Positions 54,230 to 64,000 of a stretch of 64,000 nucleotides of DNA are shown piece after piece. Numbering within the stretch: position 1 is the stretch's first letter; each line of letters starts with the position of its first letter. The position numbers and the translations under genes were made by a program. Source of the DNA: Hanleya hanleyi (Eukaryota > Mollusca > Polyplacophora > Lepidopleurida > Hanleyidae); assembly GCA_036873755.1 (NCBI GenBank), contig JAVTVY010020398.1:1-64000 (forward strand), given 5' to 3'. The notes under the pieces were generated by a model, which was given only the letters and a program-made list of their open reading frames with translations, was not told where the DNA came from and did not search any database.

Positions 54230-56049
54230 TTACAGGGTTATAGTACTGTTAGTGCTATCTCTGTCTATGTATAACTTTAACATATTTACATGACATAACT
54301 GTTTGTGTTTACGCCTGTCAGGATTTTGAATTACATAATTACGGTCACTTAATTTCTTTTCAATTACAACGCATATAAGGGAAGTGGAAGAGGTGCCGAC
54401 ATACTGACAGAGCCACATGACTTTACAGTATAGTCTTCTGGTTAACCTATTCTGAAGCACATACCAAGGATCTAACAATTCGTGAGATGTGTTGTATCTC
54501 AGGTAATCTTTTATTGTACCTGTTCATGTGGCAACTTGGATAGTATGACCACACGGCCCCTAGCACCGGCATAAGCGGTATTAGATAGAAATCTAGAGAG
54601 CTATGATGGAAATGCTCTGACAATTCGAATTGGTAATTGGTGAGCTGTGTCGCTGTGACAACTCGTACATTGGGGATTGGTGAGCGGTATCGTCATCAGA
54701 TGAAAATGACGGCATTTAACACAAAAGACTAGTCTGTAAAGCCCGATGTCGACCCAGCATCAACTTCCCACAAATGCCAACATATATCAAAGACCAAAAG
54801 GTCTGTACAGGGGGCGGGTCTCGGGGACGAAACGTCCACCAGCAGAATCTCGCCATATACAGGTAAAAATTACAACGTATATAAGGGAAGTAGGAAGAGG
54901 TGCCGACATACTGACAGAACCACATGACTTCACAGTATAGTCTTTTGGTTAACCTATTCTGAAGCACAACCCAAGGATCTAACGATTCGTGATATGTGTT
55001 GTATCTCAGGTACGCTTTTATTGTACCTGTTAATGTGGCAACTTGGACCATAACATAACGACATAAGGACCATAATATCTAGCCTTAAGTGGATTATCAG
55101 GAATAGGCAGAAAAGCTAGCACCTTCTCACCAGGTTTGAAACTTCGTTAAAGGGCATGTTTATCATAGGTTATTTTCATACATTTTTGTGCTGACTTTAA
55201 ATTTGACATGGCCAAATCACATGCTTTAATCAACCTGGTGCGAAAGTCCGAGACATATTGTAAGAGACTACATGAGTCAAGATCACTGTCTAGGAACTTT
55301 TCCTTTAGCAGTTTAAGTGGTCCTCTAACTGTATGACCAAAGACTAATTCAAATGGACTAAAGCCTAAAGACTCTTGAACAGACTCTATAACAGCAAACA
55401 ATAACAAATGTATGCCTTCATCCCAGTCTTCCTCGGTGTCAAAACAATAAGTCCTAATCATGTTCCTTAATGTCTGGTGGAATCTTTCTAATGCGCCTTG
55501 GCTTTCTGGGTGGTATGCAGATGATTTGTACAGCTTTATTCCCAATTCATGCATGACTTGTTAAAAAATTCCTGACATGAAATTAGATCCCTGATCAGAC
55601 TGAACGGACTGGGGTAAGCTGACAAGTGTGAAAACCTTAACTAAGGCCTTAACAATAGTTTTTGCCTTAATATTCCGTAAAGGAATGGTTTCAGGGAACC
55701 TGGTTGATGCACACATGATTGTTAACATGTATTGATTGCCTGACTTTGTTTTTGGTAATGGACCAACACAATCTATAATCACCCTACTAAATGCTTTCTC
55801 AAATGCAGGGATTTGTTGTAGAGGGGCCTTTGATATGGTTTGGTTTGGTTTTTCTACCAATTGACATGTGTGGCATGACCTGCAAAATTCAGTAACATCT
55901 TTCTTTAAATTTGGCCAATAGAAATGATTTAGAATTTTGTAATATGTTTTGTTAACACTTAAATGGCATGAAAGAGGTGTTTCATAAGCTATTCTGAGGA
56001 TATCTGAACGATATGAATTTGGTCCTACAATCTGATATTTAGCTGCCCA
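54230..56049 (-). pseudogene. Gypsy integrase, upstream of RT
   Basis: Zinc-binding domain: ETPLSCHLSVNKTYYKILNH, FYWPNLKKDV, then CRSCHTCQ. Catalytic core: FSRVIIDCVGPLPKTKSGNQ (first Asp), SVQSDQGSNF (second Asp), YHPESQGALERFHQTLRNMI (catalytic Glu). A GPY-type C-terminal module (KARYYGPYVV) is followed, beyond the insertion at 54361-55047, by EKKLSDRNYVI...HKQLCHVNMLKLY. It inserts the cDNA. One frame is kept through stops at 56050, 55561 and 55147. The HVNMLKxY ending runs directly into the RT region with no LTR between, so the IN-RT order is genuine and not two elements side by side. Confidence 0.85.
54361..55047. mobile_element. Insertion with 180-bp terminal direct repeats
   Basis: 54361-54540 and 54868-55047 are direct repeats (AATTACAACG(C/T)ATATAAGGG ... 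GTGGCAACTTGGA) flanking about 330 bp. It splits the integrase C-terminus. Size and layout resemble a TRIM-type mini-LTR element, but the ends are not TG...CA, so this is unproven. Both repeats carry part of the ~100-nt segment; the full segment is at 54495-54600. Confidence 0.7.
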
Positions 56050-56800
56050 CTAATCATCAGGGGACAAATCTGGCGGTCGCCATTTGCGCATAAGAACACC
56101 ATTCTTACAAAAGTAACACACAGGCTCTTGAGTTACATCACACTCATCTACTCCCCTGTCAAACAACTTGGAAATGTTCTTGTCACTATGCTGTTCATTA
56201 ACCAGCCGTGATTTTGAAATTTTGTCATTAGAACATTCCAATTTGTTATCAAAATATGGCTTATCAGCCTCATCATTTAAACACACGATAGGGTCGTCCA
56301 AACAAACGTCATCGATGACGTCATCTTTAAGAGACTCCTCAGCCAATTTACTCATGGCTCTAGTAACTGCGCAAGCAGGATACAAACTTTGAATTTCGTC
56401 TTCAACTGGATCATGGATCTGATCCAAACGAGGCTTGTCAGTTAAAATCGGGTTAACCTCGACCTTATCTCCCGCAAGATCATTTCCAAGAAGTAATTGA
56501 ACAACCTCAAATGGTAAACTACCTTTAACACCTACCGTAACAGGCCCAGAAATCAAGTAAGAAGACAGATGAACGTTATGGAGCGGAACGGGTGTATAAT
56601 TTACAGAATCTGCCCCTTTAATCAGGACATTACTGCCTGCAAATGGAGAGTCAGAAAACGGCAAAGTATCTGCCAACAAAAGAGACTGGCACGCACCCGT
56701 GTCTCACAAAATCTTCACAGGAGTAGCATTAGACAAATCACTTGAAAGTGACACAAAACCATTGTGGATAAATGGTTCAAAAATCTCCATAACAGGATTT
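56050..56800 (-). pseudogene. Gypsy aspartic protease region
   Basis: On the minus strand KIL-stop-DTGACQSLLLADTLPF gives the DTGA active-site motif of a retropepsin, preceded by a TGA that replaces one residue. The domain continues with FAGSNVLIKG, a second strand and VVQLLLGNDLAGDKVEVNP (the LLG(N/R)D-type C-terminal motif). A ~110-residue acidic, low-homology linker (DDVIDDVCLDDPIVCLNDEA) ends at a TAG (56050-56052), after which the same frame reads straight into integrase. It processes the polyprotein in working elements. The stop codons make this copy dead. Confidence 0.8.
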
Positions 56801-56819
56801 GAATACGAAGCTGCGCATC

Positions 56820-58030
56820 AAAAAACCCCTCGGCTCTGGGTACATTCATAATGTATTCAATTTGAACCAAGATGTCAGGAACACCAAGCAGTCATGTCAC
56901 AAATATACAGATTTTGCAATTAGAAATGACCCCTAAGATTTCCGTCCAATCAGAGAAACCGGTATTCATTACATAAATTTCTTGATGCATCAATGATGTA
57001 TACCAAATTTTACATCGAGTATTTGAACGGTATCAGAGATAGAGATCATTAATGATTTCGCATAAATTAAAGATGGCCGCCCTTCCTTCCCGCCACTCAG
57101 AGGAACTGATGTGGTTATTCATTGAAATTTCTCTTGATACATTGATGCTGTATACCAAGTTTCGTATAGAACACTGAAATGGTATCAGAGATATACATCA
57201 ATAAAGATTTTGCATAAATTAAAGATGGCCACCAAGGTTTCCACCCAATCAGAGAAACCAGAACTGTCATTTGTCGTAAGTCTCTTGATGCATCGATGAT
57301 GTATACCAAATTTTACATCGTGCACTTGAACGGTATCAGAGAACGAGATCATTAATGATTTTGCATAAATTAAAGATGGCCGACCATCCTTCTCCCCACT
57401 CAGAGGAACTGATGTGGTTATTCATTGCAAGTCAGTTGATACATCGATGCTGTATACCAAGTTTGGTATAGAACACTTATATTGGATCAGAGATATATAT
57501 CATTAAAGTTTTTGCATAAATTAAAGATGGCCGCCAAAGTTTTCAGTCAATCAGGTCCCGATTCAAAGCATCTGGATGTATCGATGATGTATACCAACTT
57601 TCATATAAAACAACTGAATGGTAACAGAGATATGTATCATGATCGATTTCGCATAAATTAAAGATGGCCTCCAGGATTTCCAGCTAATCAGAAAAGCCAG
57701 TTTGGTAATTTATTGAAAGTTGCTTGATGTATCGATGATGTATACCAACTTTCGTATTGAACAGTTGAATGGTTTCCGAGATATGGATCATTATCCATTT
57801 CGCATAAAATTAAAGATGGCCGCCAAGGTTTTCACCCAATCAGGTCCCAATTAAATAGGCTTCTGGTCCTTGACCAGGTAAATAAGCATACCAAATTTGG
57901 AATTCTTCAGTGGAACCGTTCTCCGGCTATCTCGCTCACGTACAGACGTACGGACGTACGGACGTACGGACAGACGGACGCACAAGACGACGACAATACC
58001 CCATGGCCAAAATTGGCCGAGGGGTAAAAA
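56820..58030 (+). mobile_element. Tandem-core element 2: ~150-bp units, GTAC/GGAC array and terminal hairpin
   Basis: About six units of ~150 bp marked by CGATGATGTATACCAA, ATGGTATCAGAGATAT and GCATAAATTAAAGATGGCCG. It ends ACGTACAGACGTACGGACG..., GACGACGACAATA and the hairpin CCCC-(AT)-GGCCAAAATTGGCC-(GA)-GGGG (57999-58024), then TAAAAA. Left end AAAAAACCCCTCGGC is the inverse of the right GCCGAGGGGTAAAAA. Inserted in the Gypsy gag/protease junction. Confidence 0.82.
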
Positions 58031-58031
58031 C

Positions 58032-59170
58032 GGTCACCCTTATCCTTGATAGAACTAATAGGAACAGTGTCCCTGGCCATCTTAACGTCATATACACTAT
58101 GAACGTCACTAACCTGCTTGGGTATAGATCTTAAAGTGAGGAAACCCCTGGGCTTTTGAAAGGCTTGTTCTTTTTGTTTTCCTTTCAATTTAAAACAATT
58201 AACCATTAAGTGACTTTCCTTCTTACAATAATTGCAAACGGGATACTTATTTTGAGTGTTAAACGTGTGTTTGACCTTTGACCTTAGTAACTGGGGTTAA
58301 AAGTTTTAGGCCTTGAGAAAGAACTGGGTTTGTTACCTGAGAGATTAGACTGGAATGAACTTGGCTTAACAGCAGTAACAAATGATAATTTGTGTGTCAG
58401 AGCTTATTCTTCATCAAAACGTGATGCCTGATCTAAAGTGTTGGCGTTCTTTTCATCAATAAATGTTCTAATATCACCCCGGATAAACCTTTTAATTTCC
58501 TCTACCAGCATAAGCTGTCTACGGCTTTCAAATTGGTTGACAATTTTAACCGAAGCACACCACCCTATCAAATAACTGTTGTTTCGAACGAGCAAATTCT
58601 ACATGAGTCTGAGAGTTTTCATTTTCACAACTAAGAAACTTTTGTCTATAGGCTTCAGGAACTAATTGGTAACCTTTAAGGATTAAATCCTTCATTGTAT
58701 CAAAATCTGATGCTTACTCTACCGTCAATTGGGTGTAAATGTCCCTTGCCTTTCCGATCAAAACATTTTGTCGTAAACTCCAATTTACTTTTGGCCAGTT
58801 TAAATTTTCAGCAATTTTCTCAAAATGCAGAAAATATTTATCAACTTCTTTTCCCTGAAATGGTGGAACGAGACGTATTTGACGAGCTGCATCAAATTTT
58901 GATTGTGATTGTACAGATGCATGTGCTTGAGGACTTGTAAGCGACTGTAATTCCATATGCCTCATTTCTAACTGAAACTGTCTTTCTTTCTCTTTCTCTC
59001 TTTCCTCTTTTTCTAACATTTCTCTCTCTAATTCTTTGTCTCTTTCTTTCTCTAATTTTTCTGTCTCTAACTGAAACTGTCTTTCTTCCCTTTCTCTCTC
59101 TAATTCTAATTTCTTTAATTCCAGTTGATGTTGCAATTCTAATTTCCTTATTTCCAAATCATCAGCCGTT
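58032..59170 (-). pseudogene. Gypsy gag
   Basis: Starts with an extreme Glu/Lys/Arg coiled coil (QHQLELKKLELEREREERQF, about 60 residues), then a gag capsid-like segment (IRLVPPFQGKEVDKYFLHFE, LNWPKVNW, QNVLIGKARDIYTQL). After a stop at 58714 it continues in frame-shifted pieces (FDTMKDLILKGYQLVPEAYR, FIDEKNANTLDQASR) to a CCHC zinc knuckle CNYCKKESHLMVNC (about 58.24-58.20 kb). C-x2-C-x4-H-x4-C binds RNA in gag proteins. It ends where the tandem-core element is inserted (58030). Coiled coil plus capsid plus knuckle is common in invertebrate Gypsy gag. Not functional as it stands. Confidence 0.8.
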
Positions 59171-59342
59171 TCCTAAGTTAAATCAAAATCACTTTCATCC
59201 CAAAGTTGTTTTCTAACAAAATGTTTAATAATGAGTTTCTTAATTTCTTGCTTTCTCAAAGATGAATTTAGAACTATGTTGCAATGCTGCCAGCTGATCA
59301 ATAATGTAATCAAACTATCCCGGATGCCAGGCCCCCAATTTC

Positions 59343-59818
59343 TGTTACGTCTGCAAAACGTAACATAAAGACGTGTGAAGTCAAGAATTAACAATCAAAT
59401 ATTTATTTACAATACTAAAATCATATACAATTTAAGGAAGGTTAATACAACAAATAAATGTGTGAAATATAGTCTTACTGTTCAATGCTATACCGGTGTA
59501 CACTTTACAGTCCTTGATGACGCGCACAAAACGCGCACAGTATAACAGACCCACATAAAAGCCAGTTTGAATTCCCTGCTCAATGACTGAATGATGCGCT
59601 ATTTATAACACTCTATGCGGCATTCCAGATCATTCTACCAATCAAGAAGCTTCTAGAATACACACCATTACCGCATCATCTGACCTAGATACAATTTACA
59701 ACAGTCTTCCAGAAAGCTCCAAGTGATTGACCCACATAATAGTAGGTAAACAAGCTTGAGACAGCCTATATTCTAGAAACATCCAGAATGTCTAATAATA
59801 GACTACAATACCATGACA
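59343..59818 (-). repeat. 5' LTR of the Gypsy element
   Basis: About 476 bp, reading on the minus strand TGTCATGGTATTGTAGTC ... TTTTGCAGACGTAACA. Immediately inside lies GAAATTGGGGGCCTGGCATC, whose GGGGGC...TCCGGGAT pattern resembles a tRNA primer-binding site (proline/leucine type; not an exact match that I can confirm). Confidence 0.8.
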
Positions 59819-59822
59819 ATTT

Positions 59823-60446
59823 GCCTCTCGGATATTTCTCCATGCACGTGCCAATGTTCATTGTTCAACGAATTCCTGCTAAATTAAATACGTATTTATT
59901 AAATTGAGAGTTTGCGTGATTTCTTTATAAAACAATTCAGCTCTGATGACCGGACACCCGTTCGGTGCATAATGGGACGCGCTAAGCGTGTCGTAGACGG
60001 CAGTCTGGGCTATTTATAGGACAACTACTTGGCGTCCGTTGTTGATCGATATGTATTTCTTTATTTTTCTAGAATATGTGATTAACGAAATGTTGGTTTG
60101 CTAATGCTTACTTACTTAGCTTGGCATCGATGCTTACCAGGGGGCATTGAATTCAAAAAATCCAATCCAATTTCCAAATTTTGTATTGAAATCTGAAAAT
60201 ATCGATGTTTAGGGGATATAGCAGTAGCAGGAAACTCTAAAACTACTTCTTTTGAGCAGGAAAAAATCCTCCAATTTTGGAGTAATGAGTACATCAGATA
60301 GTACATATGATGAAGACAGAGATACCAAGTGCATAGGTTGGTTTACATTTTGAGTGGTTTATTTGGATTAAATTAACATGAAAGACAATGTTGCAAAAAC
60401 ATAAAACTGAGTTGCATATGGCCACCCTTCTCAATGATGATCATGT
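59823..60446. other. No gene recognised
   Basis: About 0.6 kb flanking the Gypsy element; nothing supported. Confidence 0.5.
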
Positions 60447-61098
60447 AGGTTGTCCTCCACAGTTTCGTAGTAATGGCCCCGGTCTAATTTCATAATACGA
60501 TAGACTGCCCTTGTTCTGCTACATCATAATTCTTCTTGTCTTCTTAATAGCTTATATCTATAATACCATCCTATTCAGCATTATCAACGCTGCAAACGAG
60601 TACGTACAGATCGAGTGCTGGCTTCGTCTACACGCTGATCGGGATCATGGAGTAAATTTTGTCCTGACTCAGTTATGCCCCTTGGGTGTGCCTAAAACTC
60701 GGCACTCATTTACGGGAAGAAAATCTGACAAAAAACGGGCAGGTTGACCCCCACTTTTGTTTGCCTTTTTAAGTTGAGACCGGACCAGGGAACGTGAGTA
60801 AGAAGTTTAATTGAAATCGCTCTTACAGATTTTTCTGGAAATTGAGCCGAATTTGACCATTTTTCGACATTTTAGGGGGTTTTCTAGGAAAAATGAAGCA
60901 ACTATGGAGGAGAATGTTCGAGTTTAATTTTCTAGAACATAGCAGTGCCATATCTTAAAATAATAGTTTCATCATGCTCTTTAAGAAAATATATACATAT
61001 AAGTGATTTGGGTTGAAGGTTTTACAACTGGTGGCCGAAAAACGGACCCATAGTCTATCACATGACGAATGGAAGAATCCCTGGAGTGCACCCTTAAG
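60447..61098 (+). repeat. 650-bp direct duplication, copy 1
   Basis: From CTCCACAGTTTCGTAGTAAT to CCCTGGAGTGCACCC; repeated at 61863-62514 at about 97% identity by eye. Contains a 78-codon frame (60511-60747: a hydrophobic start IILLVFLIAYIYNTILFSII, then Cys/His residues) that is open in both copies, but I do not recognise it. Confidence 0.9.
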
Positions 61099-61862
61099 GC
61101 ATAATAGTGGAGGCAATGCATTATCTCGATGTAGACTCCATTACGGAGCGGAGATGTGTCATTACACCAGATTGTTTAAGTTTGATTGCCTAGTTACATC
61201 TGAAGCGCTATTTTCGGAGTCAGGTGGAAAGAAGACCAGGAGTTCGATTAAAATAATCCACAGTGTGTCCATTAGTATACTATTGAAGTTATTGCATACT
61301 GTATTCCACACAGGAGTTATCTCCCCCTGGAATGAGATTTCGGTGGCTATTATGGCAGAACGAGGTCCTATCAGAATGATATAAATTTGCCAGAACTATT
61401 TTCTTTACAACAGAACCCATTTACAGTCCATAAAGGATGGAACGGATGTATATTATTGAGGTTTCATGAATTCTTTCTCAAGTTTCTGAAGCATTTCCCA
61501 TGTTTCTAAGAGAAAATTTAGTGCAAAATTACCAATAATTTGACTTGGTTACATCTCTTATTTGCATTTTTCCCGCGTTCCTGGTATAATTGGAAAGCGG
61601 AAAAGCAACCATGGCCTTCATATTGCCGAATGGATGTCCATTATTAAGAGTAAATGGGTTAATTTTGAGTTTTGTTCTCGAAAATTCTGCTAGAGTTGGC
61701 AAAAGTGATCAAAACAAAGATGGGGTAGGGGGAAAGTTATCAGTCGGATTTGCCACAATAGTATGTATAACTGGCAAGTGTTGTATACCGCCATACTCGC
61801 AAATACTCCCAGATTACGATAAATGTGAATAATTAATTTCACGAAAAACATCCTGCCCCTTA
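61099..61862. other. Spacer between duplicates, no gene recognised
   Basis: About 0.76 kb; frames at 61013-61384 and 61590-61832 have no recognisable domain. Confidence 0.5.
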
Positions 61863-62514
61863 AGGTTGCCTTCCACAGTTTCGTAGTAATGGCACCGGTC
61901 TAATTTCATAATACGATAGACTGCCCTTGTTCTGCTACATCATAATTCTTCTTGTCTTCTCAATAGCTTATATCTATAATACCATCCTATTCAGCATTAT
62001 CAACGCTGCAAAAGAGTATGTACAGATCGAGTGCTGGCTTCGTCTACACGCTGATCGGGATCATGGAGTAAATTTTGTCCTGTCCCAGTTATGCCCCTTG
62101 GGTGTGCCTAAAAATCGGCACTCATTTACGGGAAGAAAATCTGACAAAAAACGGGCGGGTTGACCCCCACTTTCGTTTGCCTTTTTAGGTTGAGACCGGA
62201 CCAGGGAACGTGAGTAAGCGGTTTAATTGAAATCGCTCTTACAGATTTTTCTGGAAATTGAGCCGAATTTGACCATTTTTCGACATTTTAAGGGGTTTTC
62301 TAGGAAAAATGAAGCAACTATGGAGGAGAATGTTCGAGTTAAATTTTTCTAGAACATAGCAGTGCCATATCTTAAAATAATAGTTTCATCATGCTCTTTA
62401 AGAAAATATATACATATAAGTGATTTGGGTTGAAGGTTTTACGACAACTGGCGGCCGAAAAACGGACCCATAGTCTATTCCATGACGAATGGAAGAATCC
62501 CTGGAGTGCACCCG
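61863..62514 (+). repeat. 650-bp direct duplication, copy 2
   Basis: Offset about 1416 bp from copy 1. It differs by scattered substitutions and a three-base insertion (TTTTACGACAACTGG against TTTTACAACTGG). The short frame at 61927-62163 is conserved with four changes. Confidence 0.9.
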
Positions 62515-62789
62515 TAACGTGTCCAGCCAGGCTGAACACAATTACCCACCTTCGGCGGTCTCGCCTCGGGTACCCGGTACTGATTCCGACCAAAGTAACA
62601 ATTACTCCCCGTCACTAGGTGAGCTCGGGGGATGGGAGAAGGCAGAAATATAGATGGTTAGACATAACCAAGACAGGCGTAACGTTTACAACTATATTGT
62701 GACAATAAAAGATAGGAGTGGTTAGAGTGGGGAAGGGTCAATATCAAGTTACATTTATCATACGTTATCAATGGAATCACAATATAAAC

Positions 62790-63200
62790 GCGCTCAACCT
62801 CTACGAGCTTGGAAATGGCCTGGGTGCAACTTCCAGTCCAGCTTCAGTCTCGGCTAGTGGCTGGTCACAGGTACCCGGCGCGGTAAATATACTGCATTTA
62901 TATTAAATTACGTACACGAGAGTTTAACTTCTACGAGCTAGAAAGTGACCTGGCTGCAACTTCCAGTCTGGCTTCAGCCCTGAATGATGGCTTGGCAATA
63001 TCAGACGAAGTAAGAATTAATAAAGTTAAATTATATGTATACGCGAATTCAGCACCTACGGGCTTGGAAGAGGCCTGACTGTGACTTCGCCCCTTCACCC
63101 TGGCTTGGACCCCACCCTGACTGGGCTGCTCTATATAGGCACCTCCAGTCAGGCTTCAGATCCGGCTGGTGGCTGGTCCAAAGTACCAGGTAAGTATATA
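62790..63200 (+). repeat. Degenerate ~130-bp repeat with coding-like periodicity
   Basis: Three to four units: TCTACGAGCTTGGAAATGGC...CTGGGTGCAACTTCCAGTCC...GGCTGGTCACAGGTACC. Each reads (N)xYELGxxLxATSSxAS...GWSxVPG in one frame, and some end in GTAAG/GTAAAT, which could be splice donors. No known domain. Confidence 0.55.
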
Positions 63201-63727
63201 TGTACAATACAAGTCATGGATACGCACTACTCACCTCTTCCCGCCAGATGAGTAAGGGAATGCACGTTTCGGCTACTACTAGCAGAAGCAACCACTTCTG
63301 GACTGGCTGACCAATCACCCCTTCTCCGTCCGACCATAGTCCAGACTGCTCCCTGTCCCCGGCTTGTGTTGTCTGCCAGCTATACCGGCTGCCCTCAGCC
63401 TTTGGTCATCCACCACCAACACCCCTCTGCCTTATCCCCGACATAGTCCACCTAGTCCATACCCGTAGGATTCCAGTCACCCCTTGAACAACAAGCTGAG
63501 TAGCTAGCAGGTCCTCCGCCAAGTAGTCTGTTTGAGAGCGTACAGCATATACGCTTCCAATATCTCCTTAAACATAACTTGGAAAATGGATATGTGTATG
63601 TAGAAAGAAACGTTTATCTGGAATTGTTGAAACAAGTTGAGGAGGTTTGGGAAGCAGTAATGGGTAGTGTAACACTGGAATGTAAGTCTGTAGTTGTATA
63701 TGGATTTGTGGATGGTGGGATTTCCTG

Positions 63728-63946
63728 ATGAAGGGACCTAAATATAGAGAGCCGAGAAGAATAAATCTGAAGGCCGACCAGAAGATAGTCCTGTCTGCAT
63801 TGGAACAGTGCGTTATTGATTGGTCTAAGCGAGAAAAAGTTGAACCTGCAGTACTCGCTGATTGGCTGGACCTCACCAAGTGCAAGGTCGTTGAAATAAT
63901 CCGCCTTATTGACAGAAGTACCCTTCCTCAGCAAAACAAGTACTGA
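63728..63946 (+). CDS. Hypothetical 72-residue ORF
   Basis: ATG-initiated: MKGPKYREPRRINLKADQKI, VLSALEQCVIDWSKREKVEP, AVLADWLDLTKCKVVEIIRL, ending STLPQQNKY and a stop at 63944-63946. Composition is protein-like (amphipathic helices, basic start) and a helix-turn-helix-like DNA-binding role is conceivable, but I recognise no family. An open stretch in another frame (63576-63725, LENGYVYVERNVYLELLKQV) lies just upstream, so an intron or frameshift may separate parts of one gene. Could equally be chance or a transposon remnant. Confidence 0.25.
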   Translation: MKGPKYREPRRINLKADQKIVLSALEQCVIDWSKREKVEPAVLADWLDLTKCKVVEIIRLIDRSTLPQQNKY

Positions 63947-64000
63947 GAAACCTCAATTCGCAAGAAGTTCTAGCAAATCTCCAGAGTAATTTCGTCATAG

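Larger units (their letters stand above)
50075..59818 (-). mobile_element. Ty3/Gypsy-family LTR retrotransposon with integrase before RT
   Basis: Minus strand, bounded by LTR ends TG...CA and by ATTT on both sides (50071-50074, 59819-59822). Order 5' to 3': LTR, gag with CCHC, protease, integrase, RT, RNase H, polypurine tract AGAGGGAG (52650-52658), LTR. Integrase upstream of RT is the Ty1/copia order but all domains are of Gypsy type, as described for Gmr1-like elements. Decayed by stops and frameshifts, and interrupted at 50400-52590, 54361-55047 and 56820-58030. Confidence 0.85.

Overview
This is a eukaryotic (animal) genome window dominated by decayed and nested transposable elements, with pieces of one recognisable host gene. 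There is no bacterial-style gene packing, the host coding sequence is in short exons with AG/GT splice sites, and almost every other open frame belongs to a mobile element. Repeats with (GAGT)n ends and a TTTAACGTCG...TTCAGCTATAT body are a type I associate with gastropod molluscs, so a marine snail is my best guess (inference, not proof).

Layout. 1-6600: two tandem Penelope-like elements (PLEs) on the minus strand. The nearly complete one has ORF1, an SGNH-hydrolase ORF and an RT/GIY-YIG ORF, with a canonical -1 frameshift heptamer before the SGNH stop and a hammerhead-like ribozyme upstream. 6601-7431: fragment of a different PLE-like RT family, seen again at 19.5-20.4, 44.2-45.6 and 51.5-52.2 kb. 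7449-7648: an SLC29 nucleoside-transporter exon on the minus strand. 8975-11944: Jockey/CR1-like LINE split by a hAT-like element. 12.2-29.7 kb: many copies of a TTAA-target MITE, other repeats, and a PLE fragment interrupted by a second TTAA element.

30.5-44.8 kb: SLC29 exons on the plus strand (30503-30656, 32073-32146, 36988-37127, 44571-44770). A roughly 36-unit array repeats the first exon's 3' splice junction, and a tandem-core element ends about 22 bases before the third exon. A fold-back element (41.75-42.53 kb) and a decayed RNase H-bearing LINE also lie here. 45-49.9 kb: satellites, a 43-bp minisatellite and a long-TIR element. 50.1-59.8 kb: a Ty3/Gypsy-family element on the minus strand with Ty1/copia-like domain order (integrase before RT), itself hit by at least three insertions. 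60.4-62.5 kb: a 650-bp direct duplication. The rest has no recognised gene.

The strongest candidates for something undescribed are the retrovirus-like ORF1-SGNH/-1 frameshift/RT-EN layout in a Penelope element, the array of reiterated splice donors in the SLC29 gene, and a roughly 100-nt segment conserved among otherwise different repeats.
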